Positions 17,032-25,737 are shown, counted from the first letter of the stretch. The stretch: DNA of 64,000 nt from an uncultured Acetatifactor sp. (GCA_910577235.1 CAJTMX010000014.1:32925-96924), one strand, 5' to 3'. The notes: a model not told the origin generated them from the sequence alone. A program made the numbers and translations.

Positions 17032-18000
17032 GTGGCATTGACCAAGACACAGTATGACGCAATAAGACGCCGCTATGAGGATAAGCAGAGCCGCAATATG
17101 CGGCTGTTAAATCAGCGCCGGCAGCAGATTTACGCGCTGTTGCCGGAGTATGAGCAGTTGGATGCAGCCGTGGGCTCCACTTCGCTGGCCCACGCCCGAT
17201 TGCTGCTGGAGGGGAACGAGGAGGCGCTGGACGGACTGAGGCAGGAACTTGCACAAAACGCCGCACGCCGCAGAGCGCTGCTGACCCAGGCAGGCTATCC
17301 CCAAGACTATCTGGAACCTTTATACGATTGTCCCGACTGCCGGGACACCGGGTATATCGGCAGTGAGAAATGTCACTGTTTCCGCCAGCAGGAGATCACT
17401 TTGTTATATGAACAGTCCGGCATTCAGGACATGATAAGCCGTGAGAATTTCGACTCGCTTTCCACCGCCTACTACGAGGGCGAGGATCTGCAGCGTTTTG
17501 ATAATGCTGTCGCCATCAGTCATAAATTCGTGGATGATTTCAAAAAAAGCTACCAAAATTTATTGTTTTATGGTACAGTAGGAACGGGAAAAAGTTTTCT
17601 CTCCGGGTGCATTGCCCGGGAACTGCTGTCCCAGGGACAGGCTGTTATCTATTTCAGCGCCTGCGGCCTGTTTGAAACTCTGGCACGGTACAGCTTTGAT
17701 GCAAGAGCAAAGGACTCTCTTTACAATTTCTGTAGAGACATCTACACAGGGGATCTGGTGATCATTGATGATCTGGGAACGGAAATGACCAACAATTTTG
17801 TGACTTCACAGCTGTTCTCCCTGTTAAACGAGCGGCATCTGCGTCAAAAGGCCACCATAATCTCCACCAATCTAAGCTTGGAAGAGATGCGCGACCGCTA
17901 CTCCGACCGTATTTTTTCCCGCATTACCAGCAATTATTCCCTGTGTAAGCTGACAGGTCCGGATATTCGTTTGTACAAAAAAAGATTTTCAGGAAAGTGA
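17032..18000 (+). CDS. DnaC/DnaI-type helicase loader ATPase
   Basis: A 322-residue AAA+ ATPase expected to load the replicative helicase (dnaB at 48.1-49.5 kb) onto DNA. The N-terminal part is a helicase-binding region ending in a zinc-site candidate with Cys100, Cys103, Cys114 and Cys116. The ATPase has Walker A GTVGTGKSFL (residues 181-190), Walker B LVIIDDLGTEM and a C-terminal arginine-rich RYSDRIFSRI. It starts with GTG after AAGGAGAATTGCC and lies 11 bp after the DnaD-like gene. Confidence 0.92.
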   Translation: MALTKTQYDAIRRRYEDKQSRNMRLLNQRRQQIYALLPEYEQLDAAVGSTSLAHARLLLEGNEEALDGLRQELAQNAARRRALLTQAGYPQDYLEPLYDCPDCRDTGYIGSEKCHCFRQQEITLLYEQSGIQDMISRENFDSLSTAYYEGEDLQRFDNAVAISHKFVDDFKKSYQNLLFYGTVGTGKSFLSGCIARELLSQGQAVIYFSACGLFETLARYSFDARAKDSLYNFCRDIYTGDLVIIDDLGTEMTNNFVTSQLFSLLNERHLRQKATIISTNLSLEEMRDRYSDRIFSRITSNYSLCKLTGPDIRLYKKRFSGK

Positions 18001-18011
18001 GGATGTCATTC

Positions 18012-19196
18012 ATGCCAAACCGCGAGGAAAAACGCAATCTAGAAACTATTCCTGTAGGTTCTCTTGGAATCATAGCCCTGGAAGGATGCAGGCTGTTGGG
18101 CGATATGGTGGACAAGTACCTGGTGAAATGGAGGACGGAACGGGAGCATGAGCACAGGGATTCCCTTGCCTTTGCAGGCTATCAGAGGAACTCCTATCTG
18201 CTGGGAGCCAAGGTCCCGCGTTTCGGCTCCGGTGAGGCCAAAGGTATGATCCTGGAATCCGTCAGAGGCTGTGATCTGTACCTGCTGGTAGATGTCTGTA
18301 ACTACAGCTTGACCTACTCTCTCTGCGGACATGAGAACCGTATGTCCCCCGATGACCACTATCAGGATCTGAAACGCGTCATTGCCGCCGTAGGCGGAAA
18401 GGCCCGGCGGATCACGGTGATCATGCCCTATCTGTACGAGAGCCGCCAGCACAAACGAACCGCCAGGGAATCTCTGGACTGCGCGTTGGCCTTACAGGAG
18501 CTGGTGGGTATGGGGGTGGACAATATCATCACTTTTGACGCCCACGATCCCCGCGTGCAGAATGCCATCCCCCTAAACGGCTTTGAGACCGTACAGCCCG
18601 CCTATCAATTTGTCAAGGGCCTGTTGCGCCATGTAAAGGATCTACAGATTGACAGCGATCATATGATGGTCATAAGCCCGGATGAGGGGGGCATGAAACG
18701 AGCCATCTATATTGCCAACGTGCTGGGATTGGATATGGGTATGTTCTACAAACGCCGGGACTACACCCGGATAGAGGACGGGCGCAACCCCATTGTCGCC
18801 CACGAATTTCTCGGTTCCAGCGTAGAGGGCAAGGACGTGATCATCATTGACGATATGATCTCCTCCGGAGACAGCATCCTGGAGACTGCCGCCGCTTTAA
18901 AACAGCGCAAAGCCGGTAAGATATTTGTATTTTCTACTTTCGGGCTGTTTACCGGCGGTCTGGAGAAATTTGACAGGGCATATGAGAGTGGCCTGATCAC
19001 AAGAATACTGACCACAAACCTGATCTACCAGACGCCGGAGCTTTTGGAGCGGGAATGGTATATCAACTGCGATATGAGTAAATATATCGCATATATCATC
19101 GATACTCTGAACCATGATTCCTCTATCAGCGACCTGCTTAATCCCAATGAGAGGATTCAGAGCATAGTGACAAAATATAGAAATGGGGAGTTGTAA
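18012..19196 (+). CDS. Ribose-phosphate pyrophosphokinase, long form
   Basis: Makes PRPP from ribose-5-phosphate and ATP for nucleotide, histidine and tryptophan synthesis. The 394-residue protein is longer than classical Prs (about 315) and matches a long form I associate with Lachnospiraceae. The PRPP loop VIIIDDMISSGDSI lies near residue 280, and the catalytic region includes RRITVIMPYLYESRQHKRT. The start at 18012 follows GAGG by nine bases; it overlaps nothing but lies 11 bases after the helicase-loader stop, so it is in the same operon. Upp at 35 kb is a consumer of PRPP. Confidence 0.88.
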   Translation: MPNREEKRNLETIPVGSLGIIALEGCRLLGDMVDKYLVKWRTEREHEHRDSLAFAGYQRNSYLLGAKVPRFGSGEAKGMILESVRGCDLYLLVDVCNYSLTYSLCGHENRMSPDDHYQDLKRVIAAVGGKARRITVIMPYLYESRQHKRTARESLDCALALQELVGMGVDNIITFDAHDPRVQNAIPLNGFETVQPAYQFVKGLLRHVKDLQIDSDHMMVISPDEGGMKRAIYIANVLGLDMGMFYKRRDYTRIEDGRNPIVAHEFLGSSVEGKDVIIIDDMISSGDSILETAAALKQRKAGKIFVFSTFGLFTGGLEKFDRAYESGLITRILTTNLIYQTPELLEREWYINCDMSKYIAYIIDTLNHDSSISDLLNPNERIQSIVTKYRNGEL

Positions 19197-19220
19197 GACA
19201 TATTATACGGGCCAGCGAAT

Positions 19221-19271
19221 GTCAACTGTTTTTATGAAACAGTTGACATTTTCTAGTTTTGATTGTATACT
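19221..19271 (+). promoter_or_regulatory. bioY promoter with overlapping 11-bp inverted repeat
   Basis: TTGACA (19243-19248), 17 bases, TATACT (19266-19271): a strong housekeeping promoter. A perfect inverted repeat, GTCAACTGTTT and AAACAGTTGAC with a 5-base centre (19221-19247), covers the -35 box. This is an operator arrangement that suits repression by a biotin-sensing regulator such as BirA, though the sequence is not the classical BirA site. The same repeat could also act as a weak terminator for the upstream PRPP synthetase gene. Confidence 0.7.
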
Positions 19272-19348
19272 CATTGTGTAATTCGGTTTACATTTTGGTT
19301 CTACCCTTATTCAAAAGGGTCATATAACTTAAGATTAGGAGAAAAAGA

Positions 19349-19888
19349 ATGAACGCAAAAAAAATTGCATTGATCGGTTTGATGACTGCTGTAACCTGCG
19401 TGCTGGGACCTGTTTCCTTTCCTTTGCCCATAAGTCCGGTTCCCATTTCTCTGGGCGCATTGGGAATCCTGCTGGCCACTTACCTGCTGGGTATGAAATG
19501 GGGAACTCTCAGCTGTCTGGTCTATCTCTTACTGGGTCTGGCAGGCCTGCCTGTGTTCACTGGCTTTTCCGGCGGTCTGGGCAAGGTATTGGGTCCCACT
19601 GGCGGCTACCTCCTGGGATATATCTTCCTGTCTCTGCTCGCCGGCTTTTTTGTGGGCAAATGGCCATCCAAATGGCCTCTTCATATGGTCGGTATGTTAT
19701 TGGGTACGGCGGTGATGTACCTGTTTGGCACCCTGTGGCTGGCTTATCTGGTAAAACGCTCCTTTGCAGAGGCGCTGTGGATCGGTGTGATCCCTTATAT
19801 CCCCGCCGACCTGATCAAGATCGCCGTCACCTTGAGCCTGGGCGGTCCGGTACGCAAACGGCTTATCAAAGCGGGACTGACCGTCTAA
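19349..19888 (+). CDS. bioY: Biotin transporter substrate-binding subunit BioY
   Basis: The membrane S component that captures biotin for an ECF-type (or solitary) importer. The 179-residue protein has about six hydrophobic segments and the family's conserved pieces PLPISPVPISLGALG near residue 24 and GFSGGLGKVLGPTGGYLLGY near residue 72. AGGAG precedes the ATG. No ECF ATPase genes are in the window; they may be elsewhere and shared with queT. The operator over the promoter suggests repression when biotin is plentiful. Confidence 0.95.
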   Translation: MNAKKIALIGLMTAVTCVLGPVSFPLPISPVPISLGALGILLATYLLGMKWGTLSCLVYLLLGLAGLPVFTGFSGGLGKVLGPTGGYLLGYIFLSLLAGFFVGKWPSKWPLHMVGMLLGTAVMYLFGTLWLAYLVKRSFAEALWIGVIPYIPADLIKIAVTLSLGGPVRKRLIKAGLTV

Positions 19889-19899
19889 ATAAAGTCCCC

Positions 19900-19928
19900 T
19901 TGCCATCTCCATAAAAATGTGCTAAACT
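19900..19928 (+). promoter_or_regulatory. Promoter of the preQ1 riboswitch-queT unit
   Basis: TTGCCA (19900-19905), 17 bases, TAAACT (19923-19928), about 30 bases before the riboswitch stem. Confidence 0.6.
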
Positions 19929-19956
19929 GTTTTTCGTTGCGGGAGCTAATTTCCAA

Positions 19957-20000
19957 ACCGAGTGTTCGAGACCTTCCACTCGTTAAAAAAATACTAAAGG
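19957..20000 (+). promoter_or_regulatory. PreQ1-I riboswitch
   Basis: Stem CGAGTG/CACTCG (19959-19964, 19977-19982) closes a 12-base loop that begins TTCGAG. An A-rich tail and ACTAAAGGAG follow. This is the compact preQ1-I architecture, in which the tail folds back on the stem and masks the ribosome site when preQ1 is bound. The AAAGGAG is the queT ribosome site itself (19996-20002), so translational control is expected. Its place before a queuosine-precursor transporter gene agrees. Confidence 0.88.
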
Positions 20001-20011
20001 AGATTCATACA

Positions 20012-20515
20012 ATGAAAAACAGTAAAGCACTTTTTGTCGCTCAAGCAGCGGTTATCGCTGCCCTCTATGTGGTTCTTACGTTGCTGGCCAATTCTCTGGG
20101 CTTGGCAAATTATGCCGTCCAGCTGCGATTTTCCGAGGCGCTCACCATCCTGCCGTTTTTTACCCCTGCCGCTATACCCGGTCTGTTTCTCGGATGCCTG
20201 ATCAGCAATCTGCTGACCGGTGCCATAGTCTGGGATGTGGTTTTCGGAAGTGTCGCCACACTGTTAGGTGCTGTGGGCACTTACCTGCTGAGACGCTGCA
20301 AATGGCTGGCGCCTCTTCCCCCCATCGTAGCCAACACTCTGATCGTGCCCCCGGTGCTGTACTTCGCCTACAGAATACCCGGTTCCATTCCTTACTTCAT
20401 GCTGACCGTGGGCATTGGCGAAGTGCTGTCCTGCGGCATCCTGGGGATGCTGCTGCTCTTTGTGCTGCAAAGGTATAAAAAGTATATTTTTCCTATAATT
20501 GATAAGAAAAAGTAG
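20012..20515 (+). CDS. queT: Queuosine precursor transporter QueT
   Basis: A 167-residue membrane protein of the QueT family, the S component that imports queuosine precursors such as preQ1. It starts MKNSKALFVAQAAVIAALY and has about five hydrophobic segments. The family piece YAVQLRFSEALTILPFF is near residue 37, and a lysine-rich tail ends the protein. The ATG at 20012 is nine bases after AAAGGAG and just after the preQ1 riboswitch; the frame is open further upstream, but that part is the riboswitch. Regulation is inferred from the riboswitch: low preQ1 gives more transporter. Confidence 0.95.
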   Translation: MKNSKALFVAQAAVIAALYVVLTLLANSLGLANYAVQLRFSEALTILPFFTPAAIPGLFLGCLISNLLTGAIVWDVVFGSVATLLGAVGTYLLRRCKWLAPLPPIVANTLIVPPVLYFAYRIPGSIPYFMLTVGIGEVLSCGILGMLLLFVLQRYKKYIFPIIDKKK

Positions 20516-20518
20516 TCG

Positions 20519-21016
20519 TTAGAAGGGAAGCTCCCGCACGTCATCTTCTATCAAATAGCACATTTCTTCATGGGCGGCCACGTTCTTAGCTATTTTTTCC
20601 ACACTCAGCTTGATATAGGTCACGTTCCCATGGACAAGCAGTATTCCGTCCGGGCTGTATATCTCCGACTTTATAACGGCGAATTTGGGGGTATCCTTTA
20701 TTAGGATTCCTCTTCCCACCAATTCTTCCTGATAGGGTACGGGCTTTCTGTATTTTACTTCCATGGACATAGTCACGCCAAAGATTTCCTCCCCCTTTTG
20801 CGCCCAGAGCGCTCTAAGGCCCAGTTCATCCAGCATGGTTGCCGCCAGACCGCCGTGGACTCTCTGGGGGAAACTCTGGTGCTCCTCTTTATACCGGAAC
20901 GGCGTCATGACGCTGCCGTCCTCCATATTGTAAAACTGGGCTTTCAGCCCCACAGGATTGTCCATCCCGCAGATAAAACACATCCTGCTGTTTCTCTGCT
21001 TGCTCACAACTTTCAT
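20519..21016 (-). CDS. PaaI-type hotdog thioesterase
   Basis: A 165-residue hotdog-fold protein likely to hydrolyse an acyl-CoA thioester; the substrate is unknown. A short Cys-containing head, RMCFICGMDNPVGL (residues 11-24), precedes the fold. The catalytic-type segment HGGLAATMLDELGLRAL lies near residues 54-70, followed by TMSMEVKYRKPVP and a final strand region VHGNVTYIK. This matches PaaI-family proteins of the type with the CxxCGxxNPxGL head. AAGGAG lies about nine bases before the ATG. It faces queT tail to tail with only three bases between and no terminator seen. Confidence 0.85.
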   Translation of the reverse strand: MKVVSKQRNSRMCFICGMDNPVGLKAQFYNMEDGSVMTPFRYKEEHQSFPQRVHGGLAATMLDELGLRALWAQKGEEIFGVTMSMEVKYRKPVPYQEELVGRGILIKDTPKFAVIKSEIYSPDGILLVHGNVTYIKLSVEKIAKNVAAHEEMCYLIEDDVRELPF

Positions 21017-21037
21017 CCGGTCCGCTCCTTTGTTTCC

Positions 21038-23569
21038 CTACTCTTGTGTTATAATATAAGTGATAAATGGATTGCCGTTCTCTTCCATCCATGCTCTGGT
21101 GTCGTTCATACCCTTTTTATACAGTCTTCCCGTGGAGGGTTCCATGATGACCACATTGAACTCGTTAAAACCTGTGAGCAACACAGCCTCTCCGTCTTTC
21201 AGCATCGCCATCACAGGAATATCCCTGTTGAGGAAGTACAGCATGGCATCCAGACTGCAGCCTCCCAGATCCAGCACCTGTGCCTGTCCCTCCAGATTTT
21301 CCTCCAGTATCTGTATGGCAGACTTGCCCCGGCCCAGCAAGTCTTGGGAATTTCTGACGATTCCTTCAAAGGACAGTATTGTATCCAGACACACGGCCAG
21401 ACTCCCTCTCTCCTCCGTAGCTGTCTGGGCTGTGATAGCCATGATCTGATTGCGGAGTACCCGGTTCCCTCTGATCCATATGGTCCTGCCGCTGTGATCC
21501 ACCACAACCCCGGAGCAGGCATCGGCCTGATCGATGGCTTTGGCGGGCGTATAGTAGATTCCGGCTATATGCCCTTTATCATACACGTAATAACTCTGCT
21601 GCTCACTGTCCTGGGCCAGCATAATATTTCTGCCCCCCTCAAATACTACCTCCTTGGGGGTCAGTATCTGCAAGGCTTTCACATCTATCTCTTTCCGCAC
21701 CTGGATCTGCACCAGCTTTTCATAGATGTCCACCGCAGCCACCACCAGCTGATTCCTGCTCACATCCTGGGTGGTATTGTGCAAAATATGCTCCTGGGCT
21801 GTCTCCACAAAACTACCGTTTTCCCGGCGCAGCACCCGTTCAAGAATAATCTGATTTTCCTCCACCTGACAGGACAGCGTATAGATATTTTCCCATTCGT
21901 ACGCTTTATACAGCTTGCCAAAGGCGTCCCGGATGCACACCTGGTACATGGGAAAAAGCTGCCGTCCCACCGCATCGCTCACCACATCCTCGCGTTTTGC
22001 TACGCCATAGATCACATCCTCCCCCATAAATCCCAGGGGGCGGGCGGTTTCATCCGCTCCCACATCAATCTGTGTGATCTGTTCCGTGCCCAGATTCATG
22101 ATCTGCAAACTGTGGTCCTGCCACCACACCACAATCTTGTGACTGTCCGAAATGACCATGGCCTCATCGTCTTCCACCAAGGCGATCCGCTTACTCACCC
22201 GTTCTTTGGTATCCACCTCATAGATGCTGTGATCCAGATACAGATATAGCTTACCCTCCCGATTCAGATACAGCAACCGGTCCAGTTCATGCTCCAATAT
22301 CTCATAGGACTTGTCATAGGGAATATATACCAGCTCTTCAATGGTATTTTGATCGCTGTTATAGATATACAGCTGGATACCTACCTCTCCCTCATGGCGT
22401 CCCCGGTTCATGTATCCGTATACGGCAAACTGCACGTTGTTTCCCTCATCCACGTCCAGGATCTTCAATCTGTATTGCTGATATATATTCCGATCATCCC
22501 ACAGCACCCTGGCATTCTGGGAATTATCCTCGTAAAAAGAAAACAGCAGTGCCAGTTTATTGGTAGTCACATTGTAACTGCATAGCCTCCCCGCGGCCTC
22601 AAAGACCACGATATTGCCGTCCTCGCTCTCCACCAGGGCCGTATCCTCTCCCACGATGCCCAGCATGATCTTATCGTTGCCGTAGATGTTACCCTCTATG
22701 GCGGGAATCTGGTCCATAGTCCGCTCAAACTCCAGCAGATAAACTCTCTCCGGGGTATACCTTATACGATATAATTCTTCCACCAGATAGCAGATCTGCC
22801 CTTTTCCGCTGCCTGTAGCTACCAGATAATGCAGTTCCATTGAGGCGGTCTGCTCTGCCAGCTCCGTCAGATTGACGGCAGGCTCCGTCAAACGCCGCAC
22901 CCCCAAATCACCCCATGTGATCTGGCTGAAACTGCTGTGAATATCCACCCTGTGAAAGGTGGTGTTATCTCCCTGGGAATTGCTCTCCAGATATTTAACA
23001 AGATCCTTGGCAGCCTCCCGGTCAAAAGTCTTCTCATGAAAATCTTTCACATACGCCAGTTTCTCGTATCCATAGGTATTATCGCTCCATATGGCCCGGG
23101 TATAATACCAGATTTCCCTTCCGGACTCATCCGTCAGCACCAGGACCAGAGAGTACTCCGTATCCTTTTCGATCAGATCCTTCAGGGCAGTCTCCACCTT
23201 TATAACGCTCTCTGGCACATACTCCGTGATATCGGTGTTTTCGATGAGACGGCTGCCGTCTCTGCTGCGCAGCTCCATTCGGATTGCCTGCACCTTTACT
23301 CCATATGTCTCAATATTAAATATGAGCTCTCTGTTCTCCCCCAGCTCCGCGATAGTCCCCCGCTGGTAGGCAATGTCCATGGCCTGGGCATACCCATGAA
23401 GTTCATTGTAGGCGATACCGTCCTTTTCCATTGTGATAACGGGAAAGCTGGCAGCAGACAACTCCATGGTCATATTCTGATTGTCATGATTCATGACCCT
23501 GCCTGCAACCAATAACGCCACGACAAAGGTCAGCAGAAAGATCAGCCATTTGATTATCAATTTCTTCAT
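21038..23569 (-). CDS. Large membrane-anchored extracellular protein of unknown function with C39-like tail
   Basis: I do not recognise a named family. The 843-residue protein has an N-terminal membrane anchor (residues 4-22) and then a long extracytoplasmic region. Its middle (about 300-640) reads as repeated short beta-strand blocks such as KLYLYLDHSIYEVDTKERV and IVVWWQDHSLQIMNL, like a beta-propeller. The last 130 residues resemble a C39-type cysteine peptidase fold: AVCLDTILSFEGI, then VMAMLKDGEAVLLTGFNEFNV and a final strand. The histidine expected in the HAVVITG-like motif is Glu here, so it is probably inactive. Its start overlaps the methyltransferase stop by four bases (ATGA), so the two are co-translated. 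Confidence 0.8.
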   Translation of the reverse strand: MKKLIIKWLIFLLTFVVALLVAGRVMNHDNQNMTMELSAASFPVITMEKDGIAYNELHGYAQAMDIAYQRGTIAELGENRELIFNIETYGVKVQAIRMELRSRDGSRLIENTDITEYVPESVIKVETALKDLIEKDTEYSLVLVLTDESGREIWYYTRAIWSDNTYGYEKLAYVKDFHEKTFDREAAKDLVKYLESNSQGDNTTFHRVDIHSSFSQITWGDLGVRRLTEPAVNLTELAEQTASMELHYLVATGSGKGQICYLVEELYRIRYTPERVYLLEFERTMDQIPAIEGNIYGNDKIMLGIVGEDTALVESEDGNIVVFEAAGRLCSYNVTTNKLALLFSFYEDNSQNARVLWDDRNIYQQYRLKILDVDEGNNVQFAVYGYMNRGRHEGEVGIQLYIYNSDQNTIEELVYIPYDKSYEILEHELDRLLYLNREGKLYLYLDHSIYEVDTKERVSKRIALVEDDEAMVISDSHKIVVWWQDHSLQIMNLGTEQITQIDVGADETARPLGFMGEDVIYGVAKREDVVSDAVGRQLFPMYQVCIRDAFGKLYKAYEWENIYTLSCQVEENQIILERVLRRENGSFVETAQEHILHNTTQDVSRNQLVVAAVDIYEKLVQIQVRKEIDVKALQILTPKEVVFEGGRNIMLAQDSEQQSYYVYDKGHIAGIYYTPAKAIDQADACSGVVVDHSGRTIWIRGNRVLRNQIMAITAQTATEERGSLAVCLDTILSFEGIVRNSQDLLGRGKSAIQILEENLEGQAQVLDLGGCSLDAMLYFLNRDIPVMAMLKDGEAVLLTGFNEFNVVIMEPSTGRLYKKGMNDTRAWMEENGNPFITYIITQE

Positions 23570-24723
23570 ATATTATTCCTATTCAGCAAACGCGCCAGCG
23601 TAGGGTCTACGCCCAGCAGTTCCATGGTCTCCCCCAGAGTGGCATCGGTCTGTCTCTTGACCATATGCCGCGGTTTCTTCACCGCCCTTATCAAAAGATT
23701 CTTGGGAGTGTGCTCCATGTCAATAAACTCCAAGATCTGTGTCTCATAGCCCTGCTGCTCCAAAAGTCCGGCCCGTATGGCGTCCGTGATCAACGCCGAC
23801 ATGCGCTCCTTTATGATACCATAGCGCAACAGCGGAGCCAGGCTTTCACAGTGAATCTGTCCGTTGACCTCATGCTGACAGCAGGGCACCGCCAGGATCA
23901 CTTTAGATCCCCAGTCCACGGCTTTTTGGAGAGCGTAATCCGTAGCCGTGTCACAGGCATGGAGGGACACCACCATGTCCACCTCACGCTCTCTCTCATA
24001 GGTACTGATATCTCCCACCTGAAAATGCAGCTGCTCATATCCGCACTGAGCAGCCAGTTCCCTGCAACGCCGTATCACATCCGCCTTCAGATCCAGACCA
24101 GTGATACGGATATCCCTGCCCTGCAGTACATGAAGGTAATAGTACATGGCAAAGGTAAGATAGGACTTACCGCAGCCGAAATCCACCACATGGATCTGAC
24201 CCTCCCCGGGCAGCTGATCCAGAATATCCTCAATAAACTCCAGATAACGATTAATCTGGCGAAATTTGTCGTATTTGTTTTTAGCGATCCTGCCATCCGG
24301 GGTCTGAACGCCAAGCCCTATCAGAAAATCCACCGGACAGCCCTCTTTCAATATATATTGTTTTTCTCTGTTGTGGGAAAGATCTATTTGGGCATCGCAT
24401 ACCCTCCGACGGGATTTTATGGTCATCTTTCCCTTTTTGCTCACCAAGACGGTGACGCTTTGCTCCTGGGAGGTGATCTCGCACTGCCGGAATTTATCCC
24501 GCAGCAATTCTCTGATCAAGCTGCATGCCTCCCCAGCGCCATGATTTTGATGAAACACCTGCTTGCCCACATATCTGACGCTTTGAAACCATAGCCCGTC
24601 CTTTAATATCACCGGCCGGAGTTTGAGCTTGTCCCCATATGCCGCGTCCCGGCTGTTGCTCAGAACTGCCTGCACCAGTTTTTCGTTCATGATTTCTTCC
24701 AGCAGTCTGCCAAGCTCATCCAT
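23566..24723 (-). CDS. SAM-dependent methyltransferase (METTL25/RRNAD-like)
   Basis: A 385-residue class I methyltransferase. The N-terminal 145 residues are a separate domain of unknown role. The SAM site is VVDFGCGKSYLTFAMYYYL (near residues 178-196), with the acidic ribose contact ITGLDLKADV. Motif IV is VVSLHACDTATDYAL, followed by AVPCCQHEVNGQ. The LHACD and PCCQHE blocks are typical of a family that also includes eukaryotic METTL25-type proteins; a nucleic-acid or protein substrate is possible. AGAGG lies six bases before the ATG. It is co-translated with the large exported protein downstream. Confidence 0.82.
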   Translation of the reverse strand: MDELGRLLEEIMNEKLVQAVLSNSRDAAYGDKLKLRPVILKDGLWFQSVRYVGKQVFHQNHGAGEACSLIRELLRDKFRQCEITSQEQSVTVLVSKKGKMTIKSRRRVCDAQIDLSHNREKQYILKEGCPVDFLIGLGVQTPDGRIAKNKYDKFRQINRYLEFIEDILDQLPGEGQIHVVDFGCGKSYLTFAMYYYLHVLQGRDIRITGLDLKADVIRRCRELAAQCGYEQLHFQVGDISTYEREREVDMVVSLHACDTATDYALQKAVDWGSKVILAVPCCQHEVNGQIHCESLAPLLRYGIIKERMSALITDAIRAGLLEQQGYETQILEFIDMEHTPKNLLIRAVKKPRHMVKRQTDATLGETMELLGVDPTLARLLNRNNI

Positions 24724-24763
24724 TCAGATCCTCTTTCCGCCCTCAGTGGGCCGCATGTTTTTC

Positions 24764-24807
24764 TTTTAACGCAGAGCCACGAAAACCTTAGGTTCCCGTG
24801 GCTCTGC
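24764..24807 (-). terminator. Terminator after the small gene at 24823
   Basis: A perfect 11-bp stem, GCAGAGCCACG/CGTGGCTCTGC (24807-24797 with 24781-24771), with a 15-base loop. On the minus strand it is followed by GTTAAAAG, a weak T tract. It lies between the small unknown gene and the methyltransferase and probably ends the ATP synthase transcript. Confidence 0.75.
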
Positions 24808-24822
24808 CTGTTGTAAGTGCTG

Positions 24823-25236
24823 TCAGCTAAAGCTGAAAAATCCTCTACTGCCGCCTCGGCGGCGCTTATACACTTCATTCATCAGAAGTACGAAGATCAG
24901 AGAACGTTTCTGTTCCCAGTCTCCGGCAGCATCCTCCCGTTCCGGATTCTGCCCGTTCTCCTCACGCCGGAGAATGTCGGCGACATTGTCTGCCAGACGC
25001 TCCAGTGTGTAGCGGTCAGGATACTCGTCATAGATCACACTGCCCTCATAATCCATCTTATCCAGAATCTCGGCGGTTCTGATCTGATAACGCCTCACCG
25101 CCGCCGGATACAGCTGTCTGAAATATTCCAGATCGCGCAGCACGTCCGTATCCTGCCGTCCGTGTAGGGCCGCGTTCTCATAACCTGCTGTCGGATATGT
25201 CATATAAAAAGGTAAAATCCTGCGTTCAAAATCCAT
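24823..25236 (-). CDS. Conserved-looking small protein of unknown function
   Basis: I do not recognise this 137-residue soluble protein. It starts MDFERRILPFYMTYP, continues as charged helices (AAVRRYQIRTAEILDKMDYEGS and EYPDRYTLERLADNVADIL), and ends with an Arg/Gly/Phe/Ser tail. AAAGG lies about ten bases before the ATG. No terminator is evident in the 81 bases after atpC, and a strong hairpin follows this gene, so it looks like the last cistron of the ATP synthase operon. The helix pattern and composition support real coding. Confidence 0.7.
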   Translation of the reverse strand: MDFERRILPFYMTYPTAGYENAALHGRQDTDVLRDLEYFRQLYPAAVRRYQIRTAEILDKMDYEGSVIYDEYPDRYTLERLADNVADILRREENGQNPEREDAAGDWEQKRSLIFVLLMNEVYKRRRGGSRGFFSFS

Positions 25237-25317
25237 GCCTGTGATACCTTTTCTTTTTCTATAACATATGCATCCGTCATACTCGCCGTTACCGGCTTTC
25301 GCAGCTCCCCAGACAAC

Positions 25318-25722
25318 TTATTTTATGGCCTGTATACGGGCCATAGCCCGCAGCAGAGCAGTCTCCGCCCTGGCCAGGTCGGTATCGCTGGTATGTTCGT
25401 GAATGCGCTCGCGGGCACGCTCCAATGCGGCCTCGGCCCTGGCAGCGTCAATTTCACCCGGCCACTCGATGATCTCCGCCAAAATAGTAACTTGATCCGG
25501 AAGTATCTCCACAAACCCCGCATGCAGGGCCGCGACTTTCTCTCCCTCCGTCTCCGTGATGGTGAGTATTCCGGGTTTCACGATCACTGTCATGGGCAGA
25601 TGGCCCGGCAGCACGCCGATCTCTCCCTCGGAGGTGTTCAGCTCCACCATTTCCGCCTTACCCTCATAAAACACTCGATTTGGCGTAATAATCTTTAATG
25701 TAAAACAATTATTTTCTGCCAT
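25318..25722 (-). CDS. atpC: ATP synthase F1 epsilon subunit
   Basis: A 134-residue central-stalk subunit that couples rotation to catalysis and can inhibit ATP hydrolysis. The N-terminal beta-sandwich includes LNTSEGEIGVLPGHLPM and LHAGFVEILPDQVTILAE. The C-terminal two-helix part (about residues 90-133) is present, with ARAEAALERARERI. It is the last F1 gene, 15 bp after atpD. The length is usual. Confidence 0.96.
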   Translation of the reverse strand: MAENNCFTLKIITPNRVFYEGKAEMVELNTSEGEIGVLPGHLPMTVIVKPGILTITETEGEKVAALHAGFVEILPDQVTILAEIIEWPGEIDAARAEAALERARERIHEHTSDTDLARAETALLRAMARIQAIK

Positions 25723-25737
25723 GGAAACCGCCTTTCC

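Noticed and set aside
19197..19348. Cobalamin- or SAM-type riboswitch before bioY
   Set aside because: The gap is too short and holds only a promoter, one inverted repeat and a small ACCCTT/AAGGGT hairpin.
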